Origin: Kitasatospora griseola
Lineage (GTDB): Bacteria > Actinomycetota > Actinomycetes > Streptomycetales > Streptomycetaceae
Assembly: GCF_014648555.1 (NCBI RefSeq)
Contig: NZ_BMRI01000008.1
Span: 229,040-268,785, forward strand
Length of the DNA: 39,746 nt
Direction: 5' to 3'
Each line of letters begins with the position of its first letter. Within the stretch, counting starts at the first letter, position 1. Below, in pieces: positions 7,688 to 16,051 of the stretch. Position numbers and translations under genes: made by a program. The notes beneath the pieces are model-generated. The model saw only the letters and a program-made list of their open reading frames with translations. It had not been told where the DNA came from and ran no database searches.

Positions 7688-8473
7688 TCACACCGCCATC
7701 GCGAGCATCAGCGGCGTCGCCCGCGCGGTGAGCAACTCGGCGGCCTCGCGCAGCCGGTGGGCCTGCTCGGCGGGCAGCGAGGTGGCCAGGCAGCCCACCG
7801 TGTTCCCGGCGACTATCGGGACAGCGGCGCAGACCGCGTCCATCGAGTACTCCTGGAAGTCCAGCACGGGGACGGTCGCGGGCTGCCGGTCGAGCCGGTG
7901 CAGCAGGCGGTCGGTCTCGGTGATGGTCCTCGCGGTGAGCCGGGCCACCGGGTGCCGGGCGAAGTGGTCCAGCCGTGCGGCGTGGTCGAGTTGGGCGAGC
8001 AGGCACTTGCCGATCGCGGACGCGTGCGCGGTGGCCCGGAAGTCCACCCACTCGTGCACGGCCGGCGCGTCCTCGCCTGCGCACACCGCCTCCACCAGCA
8101 ACTCGCCGTCCTGGTACCGGCTGAAGTACACGGCGGCGCCGAGCTCGTCCCGCAGATCCTCCAGCCGATGGTGCAACCGGGCCCGCACCAGCGGCTCCCG
8201 GTGCTGCGCACCGAGCAGCGTGAACGCCCCGCCGAGCGTCCACACCCCGTCCAGGTGCAGCAGGTACCCCTCGGTCTCCAGCTCCTCCGCGAACTGCCGG
8301 ACGGCCGACTCCGGCATGCTCAGCGCCCGCGACAACTCCGCCGTCGTGCACCCGTCGGCGTACCGGTCCACGGCCTCCAGCAATCGCAGCGCCCGCCGCA
8401 ACACCCCGAACGGGCCCGCACCCCCACCACCCGGCCCCAGCAGATCACTCCGACCCCGGCTCACCGTCGTCAT
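7688..8473 (-). CDS. IclR-family transcriptional regulator
   Basis: A 261-residue protein with the IclR layout: a winged helix-turn-helix at about residues 22-85 (VLRRALRLLEAVDRYADGCT, then LSRALSMPESAVRQF) and a C-terminal effector domain with HASAIGKCLLAQL and the late VPIVAGNTVGCLATSLPA segment. It lies 188 bp downstream of alc on the same strand and may belong to the allantoin locus, but it is more divergent from AllR than the second IclR gene at 23295. The start at 8473 follows AGGGGG. A candidate promoter is TACGCT at 8512-8517, and a 10-bp perfect palindrome GGCATATGCC at 8585-8594 lies further upstream. The effector is not deducible from sequence. Confidence 0.85.
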   Translation of the reverse strand: MTTVSRGRSDLLGPGGGGAGPFGVLRRALRLLEAVDRYADGCTTAELSRALSMPESAVRQFAEELETEGYLLHLDGVWTLGGAFTLLGAQHREPLVRARLHHRLEDLRDELGAAVYFSRYQDGELLVEAVCAGEDAPAVHEWVDFRATAHASAIGKCLLAQLDHAARLDHFARHPVARLTARTITETDRLLHRLDRQPATVPVLDFQEYSMDAVCAAVPIVAGNTVGCLATSLPAEQAHRLREAAELLTARATPLMLAMAV

Positions 8474-8609
8474 CTCCCGGACCCCCTCCCTCGCATCCCA
8501 CCGTCAGCCCAGCGTATCCAGCCGATCACCGCTCCATCATCAGCTCACCGGATATTCCCTCACCAGAGCGCCACCCCCTTGACAGGCATATGCCCCGAAG
8601 AGTCCGTGC

Positions 8610-8623
8610 GCGGGAGCTCCCGC
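8610..8623. terminator. Palindrome after alc, possible terminator
   Basis: A perfect 14-base palindrome (GCGGGAGCTCCCGC) lies 38 bases after the alc stop, followed by a C/G-rich run. It could form a compact hairpin or be a protein site; the loop would be tight, so the terminator role is uncertain. Confidence 0.3.
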
Positions 8624-8661
8624 AGGGGCCCGGGGAACGGCGAGGCCGGGTCTGCCGGCGA

Positions 8662-9795
8662 TCAACGGGGCGCGTCGCGTCCCGCCGTCTCCGGTCCCCT
8701 GTTCCGGCCCGCATCCGAAAGCCCCCTGATCGCCTCCGCTCTCGTCTCCCCCTCCGGCAACGCCCGCACCCACCGCCCCACCAGCCCGTCCCACCCCGCC
8801 TCCGTCAGACGCCCCGTCAGCCGGACCCGCGCCAGCCCCCCGTCCGGATACACGTTCACGCGCACATGCGTCACGGGCGCGCCCCCCGGGAGCCGGTACC
8901 GGTGCCGGGTGTCCGGCTGCAACCGCGTCCGCGGCAGCAGCACCACCTCGCCCTCCCCGCCCAGACCCACGAGCTCCACCCACCCCGGTGCGTTCGCGAC
9001 GAAGCACGAGGTGTCCACCTCCACCGCCAGCACCTCGCCCTCCCCGGCCAGCGCGATCCGCACCCAGTCGTGGGACTTGTCGCGTCGCCGCCGGGTCTCC
9101 CACCCTTCCCCCATGACCCGCGCCCGCCCGGGCGCGTTCAGGTGGTGCGGGGAGGAGTAGTACCGGTCGGACGCGTCCTCGGCGACGCCGCCGTACTCCT
9201 GCGCGGCGAGGTCGAAGGTCAGCCCGGCCAGCTCTCGCGGGTCGGGCAGCACCACGCCGTGCACCCGTAGCCGGGCGACGCCGCCGTCCGGCCAGATGTT
9301 CAGCCGGACGTGCGTGTACCGCACGGGGTCCGACACCGCGAAGAGGTGCGCACTGTCACCGCGCAGCGCCGTCCGCGGAACGATCTCGGTCCAGGAGGCC
9401 GCGGCGACCTCCGCCGGCGAGGGGTGTCCGGGGACGGACGCGGCCTGGACGGACGCCGTCTCGGGGTGGTTGCCGGTGAAGTGCGCGGTGTCGACCACCA
9501 CGCCGCGCACCACGCCCGCCGCGCCGAGCCGGACGATCACCCAGTCGTGGTCCTCGTCGGTGGGGTGGGGCTGTTCGGCGCTGACGCCGCGTCGGCGGCG
9601 GGATTCCCAGCCGTCCATGATCTGGCCCTTGTGTCCGAAGGTGTGCGGGCGGAACTCGGCGGGCGCGGCGACCAGCAGGTTCTCGGCGTCGGCGAAGGTG
9701 TCCTCGTTGGTGGCGACCACGCCCGCGCCGAGCGCCCGCGAGGCCAGGTCGACCAACTCGGTGAACGGCACGTCCGGATCCGATCCCGTACTCAA
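8662..9795 (-). CDS. alc: Allantoicase
   Basis: A 377-residue cytoplasmic enzyme that hydrolyses allantoate to ureidoglycolate and urea. It shows the two-fold repeated jelly-roll of the family: each half has a GWE(S/T)RRRR motif (MDGWESRRRRG near residue 62 and GEGWETRRRRDKSHDWVRI near 228), a DTAHFTGN / DTSCFVAN motif and a THVR(L/V)N(I/V)(W/Y)PDGG motif. The only well-placed start is a TTG at 9795, eight bases after AGGAGG; the length and N-terminus (FTELVDLASRALGAGVVATN) then match relatives. It follows allB with a 22-base gap, so the two are almost certainly co-transcribed. Confidence 0.95.
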   Translation of the reverse strand: MSTGSDPDVPFTELVDLASRALGAGVVATNEDTFADAENLLVAAPAEFRPHTFGHKGQIMDGWESRRRRGVSAEQPHPTDEDHDWVIVRLGAAGVVRGVVVDTAHFTGNHPETASVQAASVPGHPSPAEVAAASWTEIVPRTALRGDSAHLFAVSDPVRYTHVRLNIWPDGGVARLRVHGVVLPDPRELAGLTFDLAAQEYGGVAEDASDRYYSSPHHLNAPGRARVMGEGWETRRRRDKSHDWVRIALAGEGEVLAVEVDTSCFVANAPGWVELVGLGGEGEVVLLPRTRLQPDTRHRYRLPGGAPVTHVRVNVYPDGGLARVRLTGRLTEAGWDGLVGRWVRALPEGETRAEAIRGLSDAGRNRGPETAGRDAPR

Positions 9796-9817
9796 CCGAC
9801 CCTCCTCCTACCGGACT

Positions 9818-11167
9818 TCAACGACGGACGAGCTGCTGGCCGTGCGGCGCGCCGTCGAGGTCGACGACCCGTCCGCGCAGCCAGGTGCGGCGGACCAGCC
9901 CGGTGAGGGTGCGGCCCGCGTACGGGGTGACGGGGTTCTTGTGGTGGAGCTGTTCGGGCCGGACGGTGAACTCGCCGTCGGGGTCGAACGCCACCAGGTC
10001 GGCGTCGCAGCCGGGCGCGATGGCGCCCTTCACACCCGACAGACCGACCAGCCCGGCCGGCCCGGCCGCCATCCAGCGCACCACGTCCGTCGGCGAATGC
10101 CCCCGCCGTCGCGCCTCGGTCCACACGGCGGGCAGCCCCACCTGCAACGACGCTATCCCGCCCCACGCGGCAGCGAAGTCGCCGCTCCCACCCAGCCGTT
10201 GGCTTAGCTTCAGCTCGCTCGTCGACGGCGAGTGGTCGGAGACCACGGCGGCGAACTCGCCCGCCGCCAGCGCCTGCCAGAGCAGCTCCCGGTTGGCCGC
10301 GTCCCGGATCGGCGGGCAGCACTTGAACGCGGTGTCCCCGTCGGGGACTTGTTCGGCGGCCAGGGTCAGGTAGTGCGGGCAGGTCTCGGCGGTGACCCGC
10401 ACGCCGTCCGCCCGGGCCTGCCGCAGCAGCGGCAGGACGGCGGCGCTCGAAACGTGCAGCAGGTGCACCCGGGCGCCGGTGCGCCGGGCGCAGTCCAGCA
10501 GCCCGGCCACCGCGACGCTCTCCGCGGCGTCCGGACGGGACGCCAGGAAGTCCCGGTAGCGGGCGCCGCCGACGTTCGGGGCGGCGTCCAGCACGGCCGG
10601 ATCCTCGGCGTGGACGATCGCCAGCGCGCCGAGCCGGGCCTGTTCGGTCAGCGCGGCCACCAGCTCGGCGGGGCCGGTCAGGTGCGGGAATTCGTCCACC
10701 CCGGACGGGGCCAGGAACGATTTGAAGCCGAACACTCCTGCCCGGTGCAGCAGTTCCAGCTCGCCGAGGTTCCCGGGCACCGCCCCGCCCCAGAAGCCGA
10801 CGTCCACCCAGAGCCGACCCTCGGCGGCCTTCCGCTTGGCCGACAGGCCGGCCGAACTCGTGGTGGGTGGAACGGAGTTGAGCGGCATGTCGACGATCGT
10901 GGTGACTCCGCCGGCGGCCGCCGCCCTGGTCGCGGAGGCGAATCCTTCCCACTCGGTGCGGCCGGGCTCGTTGACGTGCACGTGGGTGTCGACCAGCCCG
11001 GGCATCAGCACGAGTGCGCCGAGGTCGGTCACCCCTCGTCCGCCCACCGCCCCGTGGGCCGCCACCTGTTCGATCCGTCCGCCCCGGACCACCACGTCGG
11101 CAGCCCGTTCGCCGTCCGGCAGCACCACCCGCCGACTGCGGATCACCACACCATCGCCGAGCGGCAT
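9818..11167 (-). CDS. allB: Allantoinase
   Basis: A 449-residue member of the cyclic amidohydrolase family that opens the hydantoin ring of allantoin to give allantoate. The metal site is visible: HVHVNEPG near residue 62, the carboxylated-lysine segment [11 protein letters not shown] near 147, [10 protein letters not shown] near 183, [10 protein letters not shown] near 240 and SDHSPS near 312. The ATG at 11167 follows GGAGG six bases upstream. It is the first gene of the allB-alc unit and has its own clear promoter. The substrate assignment rests on family features and on the adjoining alc and urate genes. Confidence 0.93.
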   Translation of the reverse strand: MPLGDGVVIRSRRVVLPDGERAADVVVRGGRIEQVAAHGAVGGRGVTDLGALVLMPGLVDTHVHVNEPGRTEWEGFASATRAAAAGGVTTIVDMPLNSVPPTTSSAGLSAKRKAAEGRLWVDVGFWGGAVPGNLGELELLHRAGVFGFKSFLAPSGVDEFPHLTGPAELVAALTEQARLGALAIVHAEDPAVLDAAPNVGGARYRDFLASRPDAAESVAVAGLLDCARRTGARVHLLHVSSAAVLPLLRQARADGVRVTAETCPHYLTLAAEQVPDGDTAFKCCPPIRDAANRELLWQALAAGEFAAVVSDHSPSTSELKLSQRLGGSGDFAAAWGGIASLQVGLPAVWTEARRRGHSPTDVVRWMAAGPAGLVGLSGVKGAIAPGCDADLVAFDPDGEFTVRPEQLHHKNPVTPYAGRTLTGLVRRTWLRGRVVDLDGAPHGQQLVRR

Positions 11168-11199
11168 CAGGAGCCTCCGAACGCCGGGAGAGTCCTGGG

Positions 11200-11228
11200 A
11201 GCGTAGGCCCGCCCCGGTCGACCGTCAA
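11200..11228 (-). promoter_or_regulatory. allB-alc promoter
   Basis: On the allB strand TTGACG (plus coordinates 11223-11228) and TACGCT (11200-11205) are separated by exactly 17 bp. The -35 is the same TTGACG as at uraD, but the upstream half-site TCAAC is missing: only ATTGA in place of GTTGA is present. Confidence 0.65.
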
Positions 11229-11238
11229 TGCGACCGGC

Positions 11239-11325
11239 ATGCTGCTGTCTCTCACCGCCCACAGCGAACTCGCCCGCATCCGGGCCGGGTTCACCCGCTT
11301 CGCCACCAGGAGGACCACCGAGTGA
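11239..11325 (+). CDS. Possible 28-codon leader ORF coupled to the acetyltransferase
   Basis: An ATG at 11239 opens a 28-codon frame (starts MLLSLTAHSELARIRAGF) whose TGA overlaps the GTG of the next gene as GTGA. The overlap suggests translational coupling, but there is no clear ribosome binding site for the leader and it overlaps the allB promoter region. It may equally be chance. Confidence 0.25.
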   Translation: MLLSLTAHSELARIRAGFTRFATRRTTE

Positions 11326-11849
11326 CCGTCGAACTCCGCCACCTCACCGCCCTCACCGCGCAGGCCCGTCAGGACCTGCTGGACGTCTACGCGGACGTCC
11401 GGGCCCCGCTGCTGCAGCTGGCCAACTACCGCGTCGAAGCGTTCGTCGAGCGCCTCGACCGGCACCTCGCCGACCCCGGCTTCGGACTCGTCCTCGGCTA
11501 CCGCGGCGGATTCCCGGTCGGGTACGCCTACGGCAACACCGTGGACGCCGACGACCGGTACTGGGCGCGGATGGCCGAGCCGCTCCCCGACGGCTTCACC
11601 GACGCCCCGGTGCTCGCCCTCAAGGAGATCGGCGTCCGCGCCGCCTGGCGCGGCACCGGCACCGCCCGCCGCATCCACGACGAACTCCTCGCCCACCGCA
11701 CCGAGAGCCGCGTCACGCTCATGGTCAACCCGCTCGCCGGGGACGGCAAGGTCCGGACTCTGTACGGGACTTGGGGCTACCGGGCGTTCAACAGCCAGCG
11801 GGCAGCGCCCGACTCGCCGCGGCTCACCGTCATGGTGCGCCCGCGCTGA
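11322..11849 (+). CDS. GNAT-family N-acetyltransferase
   Basis: A 175-residue protein with the GNAT fold. Visible are the N-terminal strand-helix (TVELRHLTALT), a central VLALKEIGVRAAWRGTGTAR, which is the acetyl-CoA pyrophosphate-binding loop (R-x-x-G-x-G/A pattern) at about residues 100-118, and the C-terminal YGTWGYRAFNSQ, a typical beta-bulge/tyrosine segment. The acceptor is unknown. The GTG at 11322 follows AGGAGG with an eight-base spacing; longer frames upstream run into the allB promoter. It lies between the two purine-catabolic units but has no evident metabolic link to them. Confidence 0.85.
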   Translation: MTVELRHLTALTAQARQDLLDVYADVRAPLLQLANYRVEAFVERLDRHLADPGFGLVLGYRGGFPVGYAYGNTVDADDRYWARMAEPLPDGFTDAPVLALKEIGVRAAWRGTGTARRIHDELLAHRTESRVTLMVNPLAGDGKVRTLYGTWGYRAFNSQRAAPDSPRLTVMVRPR

Positions 11850-11953
11850 GCCGAACCCCGGCAGGTCGGCAGTGATCACCGAATCCGACCGATCGCTCCA
11901 TTTGGTCATTACATCCGACAACCATTTCGGAGGACGATCGCTAAGGTGAGCGT

Positions 11954-12580
11954 GTGCGAGTGATGGTGGAGTTCACGACCGAGCCGTTCGAGCTGGACGG
12001 CTTCCCCGAGCACGCCAGAACCGCCCGCCGGGCGGTCGAGGACGCCGGACTGGCCGTCGCCGTGGGGCCGTTCGGCACCAGCGCCGAGGGCGACGCCGAG
12101 CAGGCGCTGGCCGCCACGGCCCGGCTGCTGCGGGAGACCCTGGCGGTCGGCGCCAGCCGGGTCTCGCTCCAGGTCAGCGTGCTGGCCGACGGCCCGGCGC
12201 CGGCCGGCCCCGCACCGCTCGACGAGCACCCGTTCACGGCGGCCCTGCGGCCGCTGCTGGAGGCGATCGGCGCCACCGCCGTCGATCCGGCCGAGGCGCG
12301 GGCCGAGGACGTCGTCCTGGAGTGGGACGGCGCACCGGCCGTCGCGGTGCGGCTGCCGCACCTGGGCAGTGCGCTGGACCGGCTGCTGGCCGAGACGGCC
12401 CGCCAGTTCGACGGCCGCCCGCTGGCCGAGCTGAGCCGCACGGAGAAGCAGCGGGTGGTCGCCCTGCTGGAGGAACGCGGGGCGTTCACCGTCCGCCATG
12501 GGGTGGAGACGGTCGCGTCGGCGCTCGGTGTCAGCCGGTTCACCGTGTACAACTACCTGAACCGGCAGGAGAAGTCCTGA
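11954..12580 (+). CDS. Regulator with MTH1187/YkoF-like N-terminus and C-terminal HTH, upstream of the urate operon
   Basis: A 208-residue protein in two parts. Residues 1 to about 75 (VEFTTEPFEL, HARTARRAVEDAGLAVAVGP, GASRVSLQVSVL) resemble the small ferredoxin-like MTH1187/YkoF fold used elsewhere to bind thiamine-like molecules. Residues about 150-205 form a helix-turn-helix (RVVALLEERGAFTVRHGVET, then VASALGVSRFTVYNYLNR) like that of PucR/Fis-type regulators. It lies 124 bp upstream of uraD on the same strand, so control of the urate genes is likely. The GTG at 11954 has AAGGTGAG in front; the same stretch contains TAAGGT seven bases before the start, so a leaderless mRNA is also possible. 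The ligand is unknown. Confidence 0.7.
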   Translation: MRVMVEFTTEPFELDGFPEHARTARRAVEDAGLAVAVGPFGTSAEGDAEQALAATARLLRETLAVGASRVSLQVSVLADGPAPAGPAPLDEHPFTAALRPLLEAIGATAVDPAEARAEDVVLEWDGAPAVAVRLPHLGSALDRLLAETARQFDGRPLAELSRTEKQRVVALLEERGAFTVRHGVETVASALGVSRFTVYNYLNRQEKS

Positions 12581-12631
12581 CCGGCAGGCGTCGCGCACGG
12601 CCGCCGCCGCACGCCCTCGCCACAAACAAGT

Positions 12632-12671
12632 TCAACAAAGCGTTGACGGCCCGTCGGGCCCGCTCTAGCTT
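12632..12671 (+). promoter_or_regulatory. uraD promoter with AllR-type operator
   Basis: The operator TCAAC-N5-GTTGA spans 12632-12646. Its right arm overlaps the -35 box TTGACG (12643-12648), which is followed after exactly 17 bp by the -10 box TAGCTT (12666-12671). A repressor bound here would block RNA polymerase. The same layout occurs at the malate synthase promoter. Confidence 0.75.
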
Positions 12672-12704
12672 GTCCGGGTGGCACCAACCCCAGGAGGTCC
12701 CTCC

Positions 12705-13232
12705 GTGACCGAGCCACCCCCGGAGCCGCCCGCCGCCCCTCTCCCGCTCACCGCGCTGGCCGCCGCCGAGCCCGCCCACCTGCTGGCGGTCCTGCTGGAG
12801 GTCTGCGCCAGCCCCGCCTGGGCCGCCGCCGTCGCGGCCTCCCGCCCCTGGTCCGACCGCGCCGCGCTGCTGGCCGCCAACGCGACGGCCACGGCCCGAC
12901 TGTCGCCGGCCGAGCTGACCGAGGCGCTGGCCGGCCACGCCCGGATCGGCACGCCGAAGGCCGGCGACGCGGCGTCCGAACGCGAGCAGGCCGGCCTCCG
13001 GGGCGTCGAGCCGTCCGTACTGGACGAGTTGGCCGCGGCCGACGCCGCCTACGAGGCGAAGTTCGGCCACCTGTTCCTGATCTGCGCCACCGGCCGCACC
13101 GCGGCCGACCTGCTCGCCGCCCTGCGCGAGCGGCTGCCGCACGACGCCGCCACCGAGGCGGAGACCGTCCGCGAGGAACTGCGCCGGATCAACGAGCTCC
13201 GCCTCGACCTCCTGCTCACCGCCGAAAGCTGA
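12705..13232 (+). CDS. uraD: 2-oxo-4-hydroxy-4-carboxy-5-ureidoimidazoline (OHCU) decarboxylase
   Basis: A 175-residue protein that decarboxylates OHCU to S-allantoin, the last step of urate oxidation. Family landmarks are visible: the catalytic-histidine segment GHARIGTPK at about residues 80-88 (HPRIG in most relatives, here HARIG), the following SEREQAGL with the conserved Glu-Gln, and the YEAKFGHLFLICATGR segment near 115-130. The GTG at 12705 is selected by AGGAGG seven bases upstream; an in-frame GTG at 12678 lies too close to the probable transcription start. It is the first gene of a four-gene operon with gaps of 28-37 bp. Confidence 0.95.
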   Translation: MTEPPPEPPAAPLPLTALAAAEPAHLLAVLLEVCASPAWAAAVAASRPWSDRAALLAANATATARLSPAELTEALAGHARIGTPKAGDAASEREQAGLRGVEPSVLDELAAADAAYEAKFGHLFLICATGRTAADLLAALRERLPHDAATEAETVREELRRINELRLDLLLTAES

Positions 13233-13267
13233 CGCCTCGTCAATTCAACGATCTGCAAGGACTGTTC

Positions 13268-13618
13268 ATGGCCGGCATCTCCACCCACGTGCTCGACACC
13301 TGCCTCGGCCGCCCGGCCGAGGGCGTCCCGGTCGAACTGGCCGTGCACGCCGAGGGCGGCTGGCAGGTGCTCGGCGCCTCCGCCACGGACGCCGACGGCC
13401 GGGTCACGGACCTGCCGGACGTGGCGGGCGGCTCGGTCGCCCGGCTGCTGTTCGACACCGCGAAGTACCACGCGGCGCAGGCGGCCGGCCCGGGGTCGGG
13501 GCAGCCGCCGTTCTTCCCGGAGGTCTCGATCGTCTTCACGGTCGCGCCTGCCCAGCGGCACTACCACGTCCCGCTGTTGCTGAACCCGTTCGGCTACTCG
13601 GTCTACCGCGGCAGCTAG
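13268..13618 (+). CDS. uraH: 5-hydroxyisourate hydrolase (transthyretin-like)
   Basis: A 116-residue transthyretin-related protein that hydrolyses 5-hydroxyisourate to OHCU. It shows the three family signatures: the N-terminal STHVLDTCLGRPAEGVPVEL with the active-site histidine, the central DGRVTDLP, and the C-terminal YHVPLLLNPFGYSVYRGS, whose YRGS end separates the enzyme from vertebrate transthyretin. It probably acts as a cytoplasmic tetramer. AAGGA precedes the ATG. It sits between uraD and urate oxidase, the enzymes immediately after and before it in the pathway. Confidence 0.97.
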   Translation: MAGISTHVLDTCLGRPAEGVPVELAVHAEGGWQVLGASATDADGRVTDLPDVAGGSVARLLFDTAKYHAAQAAGPGSGQPPFFPEVSIVFTVAPAQRHYHVPLLLNPFGYSVYRGS

Positions 13619-13655
13619 GCCCCCTGGACGCCGCCCACCGCTTAGGAGACACGTC

Positions 13656-14567
13656 ATGGCCCACGTGCTCGGGCAGAACCAGTACGGCAAGGCGGAGAAC
13701 CGCATCGTCCGGGTCCGCCGCGACTCCGGACGCCACGAGATCAAGGACCTGAACGTCTCGGTCTCGCTGCGCGGCGCGTTCGACGACGTCCACCTGACCG
13801 GATCGAACGCCAACTGCCTGCCCACCGACTCCACCAAGAACACCGTGTACGCGTTCGCCAAGCAGTACGGCATCGAGTCCGCGGAGGGGTTCGCCGCCCT
13901 GCTGGCCCGGCACTTCGTGGAGCACACCGAGCGCGGCGTGGTGCACAGCGCCCGGATCCGGGTCGAGGAGTACGGCTGGGAGCGGATCCGCACCGCGGAC
14001 CGGGCCGCGGAAGCCGGCGACAGCGGGCACTCCTTCGTCCGCAGCGGGCAGGAGGTGCGCACCACCGAGGTGCTGTACGACGGCGACCGGTTCCGGGTGG
14101 TCTCGGGGCTCAAGGACCTGGTGGTGATGAACACCACCGACTCGGAGTTCTGGGGCTACCTCAAGGACCGGTACACCACCCTCCGGGAGGCCTACGACCG
14201 GATCCTGGCCACCCAGGTGACGGCGCGTTGGGCGTTCGGCTTCCACGGCCGCGACGGCCAGCCGCAGCCGGAGTGGAACCACTCGTACCAGGAGGTCCGG
14301 CGGCACCTGCTGGAGGCGTTCGCCGACACCTACTCGTACTCGCTCCAGCAGACCCTGCACGCGATGGGCACCCGGGTGCTGAACCACCGGGCCGAGGTGG
14401 ACGAGGTCCGCCTGGAACTGCCGAACAAGCACCACTTCCTGGTCGACCTGGCGCCGTTCGGGCTCAAGAACGAGAACGAGGTGTACTTCGCCGCCGACCG
14501 GATGTACGGCCTGATCGAGGGCACCGTGCACCGGGAGGGCGTCACCCCGGTCATCCCTGTCTCCTGA
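13656..14567 (+). CDS. pucL: Urate oxidase (uricase)
   Basis: A 303-residue cofactor-free oxidase that turns urate, O2 and water into 5-hydroxyisourate and H2O2. Landmarks are QNQYGKAENRIVRVRR at the N-terminus with the catalytic lysine, LPTDSTKNTVYAFAKQYG near residue 53 with the catalytic threonine, and NKHHFLVDLAPFGLKNENEV near 263 with the active-site histidine and asparagine region. The length is usual for bacterial uricase. AGGAGA precedes the ATG at 13656. The peroxide it makes ties the operon to oxidative stress, but no catalase lies in the window. Confidence 0.97.
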   Translation: MAHVLGQNQYGKAENRIVRVRRDSGRHEIKDLNVSVSLRGAFDDVHLTGSNANCLPTDSTKNTVYAFAKQYGIESAEGFAALLARHFVEHTERGVVHSARIRVEEYGWERIRTADRAAEAGDSGHSFVRSGQEVRTTEVLYDGDRFRVVSGLKDLVVMNTTDSEFWGYLKDRYTTLREAYDRILATQVTARWAFGFHGRDGQPQPEWNHSYQEVRRHLLEAFADTYSYSLQQTLHAMGTRVLNHRAEVDEVRLELPNKHHFLVDLAPFGLKNENEVYFAADRMYGLIEGTVHREGVTPVIPVS

Positions 14568-14595
14568 CGACCCGTCACCTCCCCCAGGAGTTCCC

Positions 14596-15981
14596 ATGGC
14601 AGTGCAGCCCCCGGCCTCCGCTCGACGGATCGTGATCGAGAACGCGGCGATCGCCACGGTCGACGCCGCCGGCACCGAGTACGCGCGCGGGCACGTGGTC
14701 GTCCGCGGCAACACCGTCGAGTCGGTCGGCGACGGACCCGCGCCGCCCCGTCTCGCCGACGTGGCACGACGGATCGACGGCGAGGGGCACCTGCTCACGC
14801 CGGGGCTGGTCAACACCCACCACCACTTCTACCAGTGGCTGACCCGCGGACTGGCGCAGAACCACATCCTGTTCGACTGGCTGGTGGAGCTGTACCCGTC
14901 CTGGGCGCGGATCGACGCCGAGCTGGTGCACGCGGCGACCCTGGGCTCGGCGGCGGCGCTGCTCACCTCGGGCTGCACCACGGCCGCCGACCACCACTAC
15001 GTCTTCCCACGCGACGCGGGCGACCTGCTCGGCGCGTCCATCGAGGCCGTCCGGCAGCTGGGTCTGCGGTTCACCGCGCTGCGCGGGTCGATGGACCGCG
15101 GCCGGAAGGACGGCGGCCTGCCGCCGGACCACGCGGTGGAGGACACCGACGAGATTCTCGCCGCCTCCGAGGCCGCGGTCGACCGGTGGCACGACGGCTC
15201 CTTCGGCTCGATGCTGCAGGTCGCCCTGGCGCCCTGCTCGCCGTTCTCGGTCTCCACCGAACTGATGTCCCGCTCGGCCGAGCTGGCCCGCCGCAAGGGG
15301 GTTCGGCTGCACACCCACGGCTCGGAGACCGCCGAGGAGGCGGCCTTCTGCCACCAGCTGTTCGGCATGGGCCCCACCGACTACTTCGAGTCCACGGGCT
15401 GGCTCGGCGAGGACGTCTGGATGGCGCACTGCATCCACCTGACCGACTCCGACCTCGCCAAGTTCGCCGAGACCGGCACCGGCGTCGCCCACTGCCCGTC
15501 CTCCAACGCCCGCCTGGCCGCCGGCATCGCCCGCGTCCCCGACATGCTCGGCGCCGGCGTCCCGGTCGGCCTCGGCGTGGATGGCACCGCCTCCAACGAA
15601 TCCGGCCAACTCGGCACCGAACTGCGCAACGCCCTCCTGATCAGCCGCCTGCGCGGCGGCCCCGACACCCTCACCGCCCGCCAGGCCCTGCGCGTCGCCA
15701 CCATGGGCGGCGCGAGAGTCCTCGGCCGTCAGCACGAGATCGGCTCCGTCGAACCCGGCAAGCTCGCCGACCTCGCCCTCTGGAGGGTCGACGGCCTCCT
15801 CCACTCCACCATCGCCGACCCCGTCGCCGCCCTCGTCCTCGGCGCCCTCCCCCCGCTCACCCTCCTCCTCGTCGACGGCCGCCCCGTCGTCGAACGGGGC
15901 CACCTCACCACCGCCGACGAGCCCACCATCGCCCGCACCTGCGCAACGGCCGCCCGCACCCTGGCCGCCCGCCACGACTGA
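14596..15981 (+). CDS. 8-oxoguanine deaminase (amidohydrolase)
   Basis: A 461-residue metal-dependent amidohydrolase. The metal and base ligands stand in the expected order: VNTHHHFYQWLTRG near residue 75, LHTHGSETAEEAAFC near 237, MAHCIHL near 277, and GLGVDGTASNESG near 326 with the catalytic aspartate. The NTHHHFYQ motif and the long N-terminal region fit the 8-oxoguanine deaminase branch, which yields urate directly; guanine deaminase is the alternative. Its place as last gene of the urate operon favours a urate-producing enzyme. AGGAG precedes the ATG at 14596, 28 bp after urate oxidase. It would feed oxidised guanine from damaged nucleic acid into the pathway. Confidence 0.85.
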   Translation: MAVQPPASARRIVIENAAIATVDAAGTEYARGHVVVRGNTVESVGDGPAPPRLADVARRIDGEGHLLTPGLVNTHHHFYQWLTRGLAQNHILFDWLVELYPSWARIDAELVHAATLGSAAALLTSGCTTAADHHYVFPRDAGDLLGASIEAVRQLGLRFTALRGSMDRGRKDGGLPPDHAVEDTDEILAASEAAVDRWHDGSFGSMLQVALAPCSPFSVSTELMSRSAELARRKGVRLHTHGSETAEEAAFCHQLFGMGPTDYFESTGWLGEDVWMAHCIHLTDSDLAKFAETGTGVAHCPSSNARLAAGIARVPDMLGAGVPVGLGVDGTASNESGQLGTELRNALLISRLRGGPDTLTARQALRVATMGGARVLGRQHEIGSVEPGKLADLALWRVDGLLHSTIADPVAALVLGALPPLTLLLVDGRPVVERGHLTTADEPTIARTCATAARTLAARHD

Positions 15982-16051
15982 CGGCCCGTCGGCCTGTCCG
16001 CGGCTTCCGATAGCTTCCAGGCACGTCGACCGCAGCAGGAGGAGCATTCGA

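Noticed and set aside
8585..8594. Operator of the IclR gene at the palindrome GGCATATGCC
   Set aside because: A 10-bp palindrome alone is weak evidence, it does not resemble the TCAAC-N5-GTTGA site, and its distance from the likely -10 is about 70 bp. Mentioned under the gene only.
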